Positions 45,637 to 52,349 of a stretch of DNA of 53,352 nucleotides are shown in pieces. The notes beneath the pieces are model-generated. The model ran no database searches and had not been told where the DNA came from. It saw only the letters and a list, made by a program, of their open reading frames with translations. The position numbers and the translations under genes are program-made. Every line of letters begins with the position of its first letter. Positions within the stretch are counted from its first letter, which is position 1. Location: the NCBI GenBank assembly GCA_947177575.1, contig CAMWVA010000006.1:1-53352 (forward strand). Direction: 5' to 3'. Source of the DNA: an uncultured Porphyromonadaceae bacterium. Its GTDB lineage: Bacteria > Bacteroidota > Bacteroidia > Bacteroidales > Muribaculaceae.

Positions 45637-46824
45637 TCAGCGGTGCCGATGACATGCTAAAATATCATCATAACGGGCTGCCACTTCTTCCACTACATTC
45701 TCCCAGCTTCGCACCAGTGTACGGCGTGCCTCAAGTCCGACACGTTTCCGCAGTTCCGTGTCTTTACCGAGCGTACGGATAGCTTCGGCAAGCTCCGAAG
45801 CACTGTTACCGGTCAGAAAACCGTTATGTCCGTCTGAAATCACCTCGGAGGCTGTCGAACCGTTTACCAATATCGACGGTGTGCCCATAGCTGCCGCTTC
45901 GCGTACTACAAGCGGTGCATTGTCATACATCGACGGAAAGATAAACAGGTCACTGGCCGCATAGTGGTCTGCTAACAGCTCACGTCCCTGCAACACACCA
46001 TGCATGGTCACTCTGTCGGCAAATCCAAGTTGTTCGATACGTTGCTGAAGTTCGTGTGCTGCGTAGCCTTGTCCGATGAAGTGCATGTGAAACTCAGTGT
46101 TGTCTTTCAGAATTGAAAGGGCATCGACAATCATGCCTATTCCTTTCTCCCATATATGCTGTCCTACGAACAATAACTGAAGTTTATCTTCATCCCAGCC
46201 TAAACGCCGGCGGGCATCATGTCTGTATGTGGCAAGATTGGATTCATCGGCTAAAGCTGTGAAGTCATTACCGTTTTCGACTACTGTAAGCTTACCTTTG
46301 TAACCGTATTCACGCACCGTTTCCTCAACCTGTGCCTGAGGTATCCATACATGATCACAGGCATTAAAGAAATTGAGTATACGCTTCATTATTATAGGCA
46401 CACCCCAAGGCATATACTTGAATGAGTGTTTCAGATCCTCACGGTATTTTGAATGGAATGTTCCTATAAGCGGCAGACCGGTATGACGCTTTACATACAC
46501 AGCCAGACGGCCTGAAGAAAACGGACAATGTGAATGAAGCAGTTTGAAATCAGTAGCTAATAGACGGCGCCATATAAACGGATCGAGTTTCGGATAACCG
46601 TAACGATAAGGATGACGCGAGGCTATAGGTAACGAGAAAAAACGCATCACGTCATAATTAACCTCCGTTCTGACAGGATTCCATGGTGTCACCACACACG
46701 GCTGACGTCCCATACGGCTCAGCCAGTGAGCATAGTTCTGCACCGTCAGTGTCACTCCGTCAAGAATGGGAGGAAAACTGTCGTTGAAGATACCATAGAG
46801 ATTTTTTCCTTTTGGATGTGTCAT
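45637..46824 (-). CDS. GT4 family glycosyltransferase
   Basis: 395 aa, GT-B fold. N-terminal domain begins with YGIFNDSFPPILDGVTLTVQ (acceptor-side Gly loop), then HSHCPFSSGRLA and TFHSKYREDL; the C-terminal nucleotide-sugar domain has FVGQHIWEKGIG and the GT4 EX7E-type block YDNAPLVVREAAAMGTPS. This resembles lipid glucosyl/mannosyl transferases such as diacylglycerol glucosyltransferases, but the substrate is not certain. First of a three-gene set with the AglD-like gene (37-bp gap) and kdsB. A minus-strand TAAATTTG lies at 46856-46863. Confidence 0.87.
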   Translation of the reverse strand: MTHPKGKNLYGIFNDSFPPILDGVTLTVQNYAHWLSRMGRQPCVVTPWNPVRTEVNYDVMRFFSLPIASRHPYRYGYPKLDPFIWRRLLATDFKLLHSHCPFSSGRLAVYVKRHTGLPLIGTFHSKYREDLKHSFKYMPWGVPIIMKRILNFFNACDHVWIPQAQVEETVREYGYKGKLTVVENGNDFTALADESNLATYRHDARRRLGWDEDKLQLLFVGQHIWEKGIGMIVDALSILKDNTEFHMHFIGQGYAAHELQQRIEQLGFADRVTMHGVLQGRELLADHYAASDLFIFPSMYDNAPLVVREAAAMGTPSILVNGSTASEVISDGHNGFLTGNSASELAEAIRTLGKDTELRKRVGLEARRTLVRSWENVVEEVAARYDDILACHRHR

Positions 46825-47051
46825 GCGTATAATGCCGCTTAAGGTTTTAAGAGTGCAAATTTAACTATTTTATCGCACCCGTCGGTTGTGGAGTCTCTTT
46901 TAAACTATTTATTCCTTATTTAATCTTTTATAGTGACTCCGTGTAATTAAAACGGCTGGAGAAGGGTTTTGGTTATATACGGAGGCATAATTATGAAAAT
47001 AATATAAAGTCACCGGCCTACGTTGTTTAATGTGTACAACCCGGTATTTCC
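46825..47051. other. divergent intergenic region between GT4 and the TonB receptor
   Basis: AT-rich, 227 bp. A minus-strand -7 element TAAATTTG (46856-46863) faces the GT4 gene. Near 47020-47040 is a small inverted repeat (GTTGT...ACAAC). No riboswitch was recognised and no clear TAnnTTTG faces the receptor gene. Confidence 0.45.
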
Positions 47052-49097
47052 ATGATGCTTAATACTATTTTGCCATTTTATTCCCCTCTCCTCTCACCGC
47101 GCCGAGCCTGTATGACATGGGCCGTCGCAACCTTTATGTCTTTTTCGGCTATGGCCGATGAGCCAAGCGACTCGATAAGCACTTATAATCTTGAGGATTA
47201 TGTAGTTACGAAACGTCGTCCCTCAACCTTCGCTCTTTCCGGTCCTGAGACAGGCTTCAAGGTAGGTCAGGATGAGCTCTTCAAAGCTGCCTGTTGCAAC
47301 TTAGGCGAAAGTTTTACTACAAATCCTTCTGTCGATGTCGATTATGCCGATCCGGCCACCGGTGCCAAGCAGATAAAACTCCTTGGACTGGCGGGTACAT
47401 ACGTACAAATGATGTCAGAGAATATTCCTGATTTCAGAGGTGCTGCGGCACCGTTCGCTTTTCGTTATGTCCCCGGGCCATGGCTGAAAAGCATACGTGT
47501 CTCTAAAGGTGCCTCGACCGTCAAAAACGGTTATGAGGCCATTACCGGTCAGATTGATGTGGAATATCTTAAACCTCAGGACGACCCCGGGGTTACTCTT
47601 AATGCCTACTTTGATTCCGACACACGTCTCGAAGCTAATGCGGACGCTAATTTCAATATTGTTCCCGGTCTCAACATGGAAGTTTTAGGTCATGCCGAGA
47701 ACCGTTTTTCCGATCATGATTCCAACGGCAACGGTTTTGCCGACTCTCCGTCGGTAAGACAATTCAATTTTATGAATCGCTGGAATTATTTCAGCGAGCG
47801 TTATATCATGCATGCCGGATTCTCTACTCTCTCCGAACGTAGCCGTGCCGGACAGATTGTCAGCCATCATGGTCACAGACCGGAAAATCCGTTTCTTATA
47901 AATCTTGACACATACCGTTATCAGGCTTATATGAAACATGCTCTGGTGTTTGACCGTGATCATGGCACAAATCTCGCTCTCATAGCCTCCGCCTCGATGC
48001 ATCAGCTTGACGGTTTATACGGTATCAAATCATACAGCGTCAATGAGAAGAATGTCTATGCCCAGCTTATGTTTGAGCATGATTTCTCAGAATCGCATAA
48101 TATATCAGCCGGTGCAAGCATTAATTACGATTATCTCGGTCAACACATCGTAGCGCCCGATGCACCCGGACGACTACGTGAACGTGAGACTACTCCCGGA
48201 CTTTATGCCCAGTACACTTTCAGGCTTGCCGAACAGCTTTCGGTAATGGCCGGCATACGCGGAGACCACAGTTCTTCGTTCGGCTGGTTCGCCACACCGC
48301 GTTTCAATCTGAAATGGACTCCTGTAGATGGTCTTGACCTTCATGCCTCGGTAGGTAAAGGCTATCGTACCGTTCACCCGTGGGCTGAATATAATTATCT
48401 GCTGGCCAGTGGCAGACAGCTTGTTGTCGAGCAGCTTCAACAGGAAGCAGCATGGACTTACGGGGCCAATGTCGCCTACACATGGCACCTCAATTCAGAA
48501 CAACTGAAGTTCAATATCGAGTATTTTTATACCGATTTCAAACGTCAGGCCATAGTCGATTACGATTCCGACCTCTCAGCAATAACCATAGCTGCCTTAA
48601 AAGGTAAATCCTTCTCCCACACAGCTCAGTTTGATGTCACTTACACCTCCTCATTCGGTTTGTCAGCTACAGCCGCTTATCGTCTCAATGATGTCAAAGC
48701 CACTTACGGAGGGACTCTACTCTCCAAACCATTGACCTCACGCTACAAGGCACTTCTGACTTTGTCATACAAAACTCCTTTGGAACTATGGCAGTTCGAC
48801 GCCACCTTCGTTCTAAACGGAGGCGGACGTATGCCTGCCCCCTATCGGCTTCCCAATGGCGAAATGAGCTGGAACGATTGTTTCCCGGCTTTCCCCTCAC
48901 TTAATCTTCAGGTCACACGATGGTTCCGACATTTCTCTATCTACGCCGGCGGTGAAAACCTCACAGGCTTCCGCCAAAAGAATCCCATAGTCTGGGCATC
49001 AGACCCTTGGAGCAATGCTTTCGACCCTACGGTAATCTGGGGACCTATACACGGAGCTATGGCCTATATAGGCATACGCTTCAATTTCGGCCGATAG
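47052..49097 (+). CDS. TonB-dependent receptor, probable metal or metallophore type
   Basis: 681 aa, shorter than SusC-like receptors and without the carboxypeptidase-like domain. The signal peptide is best placed from the internal ATG at codon 21 (MTWAVATFMSFSAMADE), so the true start may be 47112. Plug domain about 50-180 (KQIKLLGLAGTYVQMMSENI, SIRVSKGASTVKNGYEAITG), then a barrel ending IRFNFGR. Size and plug resemble vitamin B12/metal receptors. The next gene encodes an HMA-domain protein, so copper or another soft metal is a reasonable guess only. Confidence 0.85.
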   Translation: MMLNTILPFYSPLLSPRRACMTWAVATFMSFSAMADEPSDSISTYNLEDYVVTKRRPSTFALSGPETGFKVGQDELFKAACCNLGESFTTNPSVDVDYADPATGAKQIKLLGLAGTYVQMMSENIPDFRGAAAPFAFRYVPGPWLKSIRVSKGASTVKNGYEAITGQIDVEYLKPQDDPGVTLNAYFDSDTRLEANADANFNIVPGLNMEVLGHAENRFSDHDSNGNGFADSPSVRQFNFMNRWNYFSERYIMHAGFSTLSERSRAGQIVSHHGHRPENPFLINLDTYRYQAYMKHALVFDRDHGTNLALIASASMHQLDGLYGIKSYSVNEKNVYAQLMFEHDFSESHNISAGASINYDYLGQHIVAPDAPGRLRERETTPGLYAQYTFRLAEQLSVMAGIRGDHSSSFGWFATPRFNLKWTPVDGLDLHASVGKGYRTVHPWAEYNYLLASGRQLVVEQLQQEAAWTYGANVAYTWHLNSEQLKFNIEYFYTDFKRQAIVDYDSDLSAITIAALKGKSFSHTAQFDVTYTSSFGLSATAAYRLNDVKATYGGTLLSKPLTSRYKALLTLSYKTPLELWQFDATFVLNGGGRMPAPYRLPNGEMSWNDCFPAFPSLNLQVTRWFRHFSIYAGGENLTGFRQKNPIVWASDPWSNAFDPTVIWGPIHGAMAYIGIRFNFGR

Positions 49098-49192
49098 TGT
49101 TAACCCCGGTGACTAACACCGATAATACCAAAACTTATAGTGTTGAGACTCAAAAGCCAATACCTCCATATATTTACAATAAAATTCTCCCT

Positions 49193-49241
49193 CACCCCTC
49201 AACTCTCACCCCTCAACTCTTAACCCTCAACCCTTAACTCT
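49193..49241 (+). repeat. C/T-rich short tandem repeat in the leader of the HMA gene
   Basis: Two exact copies of CACCCCTCAACTCT (49193-49206, 49207-49220), a third variant TAACCCTCAACCCT (49221-49234) and a partial fourth (TAACTCT, 49235-49241), ending directly before the ATG at 49243. No Shine-Dalgarno sequence is present. Confidence 0.75.
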
Positions 49242-49242
49242 T

Positions 49243-49572
49243 ATGTCACGTATAATTCTTACTCTCGCTCTCGCCGCAAGCGCCTTGGCCCTTCAAGCGA
49301 AAGACATTCAGAAAGTAGTGCTTACCACGACTCCCCAGATGCACTGCCAGAAATGCGAAACTAAAATCAAAAATCAGCTTCGCTTCGAGAAAGGTGTCAA
49401 ACTCATCGAAGTCTCTATACCCGAACAAACTGTCACCGTCACCTACGACGCCGAGAAAACCACTCCCGAACGTCTCATTGACTCACTCAAAAAAATCAAA
49501 TATACAGCCCGTACCCTCAAAGAAGGCGAAAAAGCATCTCCGGCCTCAGACAATTCATCTTGTCCCCGTTAA
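49243..49572 (+). CDS. secreted heavy-metal-associated (HMA) domain protein
   Basis: 109 aa. A short signal-peptide-like N-terminus (IILTLALAASALALQA), then an HMA fold with the metal-binding pair in MHCQKCETKI (GMxCxxC-like, here MHCxxC) and VEVSIPEQTVTVTYD-type strand. Ends in a Ser-Asn-Cys tail (NSSCPR). The family binds Cu(I) or similar ions. It is 145 bp downstream of the TonB receptor on the same strand and may deliver or sense the same metal. Confidence 0.85.
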   Translation: MSRIILTLALAASALALQAKDIQKVVLTTTPQMHCQKCETKIKNQLRFEKGVKLIEVSIPEQTVTVTYDAEKTTPERLIDSLKKIKYTARTLKEGEKASPASDNSSCPR

Positions 49573-49674
49573 GATAGTCCGAAATTAGTTACTTTACCAT
49601 AAAGTTTTCTAATATCTGTCATCCAAACACTTAACAAAAAACATAATCTGATACCTAATTTTTTTGCCTTTAAA

Positions 49675-49706
49675 TTTGCACAATCCAATTTATTAACCTA
49701 ACTTTG
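49675..49706 (+). promoter_or_regulatory. promoter of tRNA-Cys
   Basis: TTTG (49675-49678), 20-bp spacer, TAACTTTG (49699-49706). Predicted start near 49713, about 25 nt before the mature tRNA. Confidence 0.75.
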
Positions 49707-49738
49707 CACTCGCAAACGGCAAACAAGCCAATGCACTT

Positions 49739-49809
49739 GGTTCCATGTCCGAGTGGTTAGGTACCGGTCTGCAAAACCGTTCACACCAGTTCGAATCTGG
49801 TTGGAACCT
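49739..49809 (+). tRNA. tRNA-Cys (GCA anticodon)
   Basis: 71 nt cloverleaf: acceptor GGTTCCA pairs with TGGAACC; T arm ACCAG-TTCGAAT-CTGGT; anticodon loop CTGCAAA gives anticodon GCA. Discriminator base is T (U73), the identity base for Cys. CCA is not encoded. The first base pair of the anticodon stem (C-T) and the D stem are imperfect but the other features are clear. Confidence 0.92.
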
Positions 49810-49810
49810 C

Positions 49811-49850
49811 TTAAAGTCCGCTTCAGTTCTTGAAGTGGACTTTAATTTTA
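49811..49850 (+). terminator. tRNA-Cys terminator
   Basis: 15-bp stem TTAAAGTCCGCTTCA (49811-49825) / TGAAGTGGACTTTAA (49831-49845) with one G-U pair, 5-nt loop, then a T-rich run. It begins one base after the tRNA. Confidence 0.85.
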
Positions 49851-49935
49851 TTTATTTTTCTTAAATCTGTACTTTGGGATAAATAAGTATTTCGCCTTAT
49901 TACCTATTTTTTCAAAAATTGCATTATTGTAAAAT

Positions 49936-50744
49936 CTATTTCAATAAATTACGTTTATTACCCTCATTCTCCAATACACTCATCTGATGAATGGCTATCT
50001 GGTTTAGCTTTATCAATCGTTCTGATTGAGGCACTCCCCGCTCTATTAAAACAGCATTGAGACTTTCCATATTTGAAAGACATATAAGTTCATTTATTGA
50101 CGCATAATCACGAATGTTCCCTTTCAATCCAATATTAGTATCACGCCATTGCTTTGCAGTCAAGCCGAACATAGCTACATTCAATACATCAGCTTCATTA
50201 GCATAGATGATACTTGCCTGTGCTTTAGTGACTTCAATAGGAATAAGGTTCTGTTTGATAGCATCTGTATGTATTCGGTAGTTGATTTTTGATAACTCAC
50301 GCTTTGCTGACCAACCCAATGCCTTTTGTTCCTCAGCTTTTAACCGCTGAAACTCCTTGACGATATATAATTCAAACTCAACCGAAATCCAGCTGGCAAA
50401 TTTAAATGCAATATCCTTATGAGCATAAGTACCGCCATAACGCCCTGATTTGGAAATCAATCCTATGGCACTTGTCGTTTCAATCCATTTCTTAGGAGAT
50501 AGTGTAAAGGCGTTTAAGCCCGCTTCTTTTCTAAACCCCTCGAATTCGAGGGGTTTAAATCGGGATTATAAAGACTTTCCCAAATGCCAAGGAATTCAAT
50601 CGTATTACGATTACGCATCCAATTACCGATAACAGCAGTCGGATCATCACTTTTATGACGTGCTAAATCGGTTATAGATACATAATCATTACCACCAACA
50701 TTGATAATGTTTATATTTGTATTCTGGACAGTAATTTTTACCAT
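49936..50744 (-). pseudogene. KilA-N domain protein, frameshifted
   Basis: The 5' part (from ATG at 50744) reads MVKITVQNTNINIINVGGND then SITDLARHKSDDPTAVIGNW, LGIWESLYNP: a KilA-N domain. After DLNP the frame is lost and stops at 50514. The missing part continues in another frame (EFEGFRKEAGLNAFTLSPKK, WIETTSAIGLISKSGRYGGT, AHKDIAFKFASW) and runs to the stop at 49936. The span is 809 bp, one short of 270 codons, so a single base was lost, at the left arm of a 26-bp palindrome (50532-50557). KilA-N proteins are phage/mobile-element linked DNA-binding proteins. It could also be a sequencing error. Confidence 0.8.
50532..50557. repeat. perfect 26-bp palindrome at the KilA-N frameshift
   Basis: The sequence equals its own reverse complement, with centre CGAATTCG and arms of TAAACCCCT type. 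The one-base loss that breaks the KilA-N frame lies within or next to the C-run of its arm; restoring a base would make the palindrome imperfect. Confidence 0.9.
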
Positions 50745-50883
50745 TCGAGTAAACAGTTGATTTCAAATACAAATGTAGATAAAAATCCTGAGATTTTTAC
50801 ACCGGCAGGATATAGAAATTTCACTTACTCTATAATCTTTATAAATTTCATTTAATAACAGACATTTACCTAAATATAACTGC

Positions 50884-50963
50884 AAAATAGTGCATTCTAC
50901 ATAGTCTATTCTATGTAAAATAGTGCATTCTGAAAGTCGATTTTATGTAAAATAGTGCATTCT
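50884..50963 (+). repeat. three direct repeats upstream of the ATPase gene, operator-like
   Basis: AAAATAGTGCATTCT occurs exactly at 50884-50898, 50917-50931 and 50949-50963, spaced 33 and 32 bp (three helix turns). Copies 2 and 3 are preceded by TATGT. The last copy lies over the -33 region of a -7 element TATTTTTG (50979-50986). Confidence 0.85.
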
Positions 50964-50978
50964 ACAAAAAATATTCAG

Positions 50979-50986
50979 TATTTTTG
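50979..50986 (+). promoter_or_regulatory. candidate -7 element of the ATPase gene
   Basis: TATTTTTG matches TAnnTTTG; expected transcript start is close to 50993, about 12 nt before the ATG. No TTG at -33; instead the third direct repeat occupies that place, as for an activator- or repressor-controlled promoter. Confidence 0.55.
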
Positions 50987-51004
50987 TGCTGAAATTATAC
51001 TCTT

Positions 51005-52276
51005 ATGGATAAAAGACTTCTCGAAAATATACTGTCAGATCAAGTAGAAGAACTGGCTTTCAAAAAGACTTTACACTTCTGTAAACGTCAGGAAGAGGAT
51101 AAGATAGATTTACAAAGTCCTCAGGCACAGGTTGTGATAGGTGTAAGACGTAGCGGAAAATCCACATTGTGCTATAATGCACTTACCAGACAAGGCGTAA
51201 AGTTTGCTTATGTCAATTTTGATGATGAACGTTTGATACATCTCACCGGAGAAGATTTGAATGATGTATTGGAAGTGCTTTATAAAATAAACGGAGATTT
51301 CAATTACCTTTTTATAGATGAAATTCAGAATATTCCGGAATGGTACCTGTTCGTTAACCGGCTTCTACGCAAACAGATGCACTTAATAATAACCGGTTCG
51401 AATGCAAAACTGCTTAGCGGAGAGCTTGCCACACATCTTACAGGCCGCCACCACTCTATCACTCTTTATCCATTCTCTTTTGCTGAATATTGTGAAGTAA
51501 AGAACATAGACACACGCTCACGAACCACCAAAAGTATTGCTATCCGAAGGAAAGCATTTGATGAATATATGCAACAAGGAGGATTTCCCGAACTTCAGTT
51601 CATCAGACACCATAAGGATTATATAAACGGTCTGGTGACAGATATACTGAAGCGAGATATAGAACAGCGTTTTAAAATAATGCACGTCTCGGCTTTTGAA
51701 CAGATAGCACATCACTTGCTTAATATAGCACCGACTATGATCGTTGATAAAACTCTACAGGAAACTTTCGGTCTTAAATCACAACATACAGCAAAAAATT
51801 ATGTAAGTTACCTTAAACAGGCATATATTTTAGTAGGCTTACACAAATATTCTCCTAAAAGTAGACTCAGACTTACAGGAGAAAAAGTATATCCTGTAGA
51901 TATGGCTCTTATGAATAACAGAGAGAACGCTTTTGCGGGTGAAAATCTCGGCTGGCGACTGGAGACTATTGTGTATATAGAATTACTAAGAAGATATAAA
52001 AGTCAGGGACTTGACATATACTATTACAGTGACCGGTCGGGTGAATGTGATTTTGTAGTATGCGACGGCCGTAAGACCGTACTTGCTGTTCAGGTAGCGT
52101 ATGATATTTCAGCCATAAAGACCAGACAAAGAGAAATAGCCGGTCTAATGCTGGCTGCACGAAAAACGGGGTGTGATAATCTTTTGTTATTAACAGACCA
52201 TAATGATGAAGATATCACATATAATGGCTATAAAATAGCTATTCGCTCGGTTTACGACTATGTATTGGAACAGTAA
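51005..52276 (+). CDS. AAA_14/DUF4143 family ATPase
   Basis: 423 aa. Walker A GVRRSGKST at 46-54, Walker B YLFIDEIQN at 101-109, and the sensor-like ITGSNAKLLSGELATHLTGR block near 129-148, then YPFSFAEY. The C-terminal DUF4143 region carries a nuclease-like pattern (GECDFVV with Asp349, then AVQVAY with Gln363). This family is abundant in Bacteroidales, its role is not settled, and many members sit in mobile or variable regions. It ends in a bidirectional terminator. Confidence 0.88.
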   Translation: MDKRLLENILSDQVEELAFKKTLHFCKRQEEDKIDLQSPQAQVVIGVRRSGKSTLCYNALTRQGVKFAYVNFDDERLIHLTGEDLNDVLEVLYKINGDFNYLFIDEIQNIPEWYLFVNRLLRKQMHLIITGSNAKLLSGELATHLTGRHHSITLYPFSFAEYCEVKNIDTRSRTTKSIAIRRKAFDEYMQQGGFPELQFIRHHKDYINGLVTDILKRDIEQRFKIMHVSAFEQIAHHLLNIAPTMIVDKTLQETFGLKSQHTAKNYVSYLKQAYILVGLHKYSPKSRLRLTGEKVYPVDMALMNNRENAFAGENLGWRLETIVYIELLRRYKSQGLDIYYYSDRSGECDFVVCDGRKTVLAVQVAYDISAIKTRQREIAGLMLAARKTGCDNLLLLTDHNDEDITYNGYKIAIRSVYDYVLEQ

Positions 52277-52277
52277 C

Positions 52278-52326
52278 TTCAGAAGGCTGTATCGGTATTT
52301 GTACGATACCGATACAGCCTTCTGAA
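52278..52326. terminator. bidirectional terminator
   Basis: Perfect 21-bp stem (52278-52298 and 52306-52326) with a 7-nt loop, between the convergent ATPase (+) and HU-LysM (-) genes; A/T-rich outside the stem on both sides. Confidence 0.85.
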
Positions 52327-52349
52327 ATTACTGTGGTTTATTACTGAAT

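Larger units (their letters stand above)
50745..51004. other. AT-rich divergent intergenic region
   Basis: Between the KilA-N gene (-) and the ATPase gene (+). Contains a minus-strand -7 element TACATTTG (50770-50777) facing KilA-N, three direct repeats (50884-50963) and a plus-strand -7 element (50979-50986). The middle part (50800-50880) is AT-rich with nothing else seen. Confidence 0.55.

Noticed and set aside
46825-47051. Cobalamin or other riboswitch before the TonB receptor
   Set aside because: The leader is short and AT-rich with no recognisable conserved riboswitch boxes.
49739-49809. att site for an integrated element at tRNA-Cys
   Set aside because: I looked for a second copy of the tRNA 3' end up to the right edge and found none, and no integrase gene is in the window.
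50884-50963. Mini CRISPR array before the ATPase
   Set aside because: The repeats are 15 bp, shorter than CRISPR repeats, the spacers share sequence (TATGT, TCTA) and there are no cas genes; a promoter-linked operator fits better.
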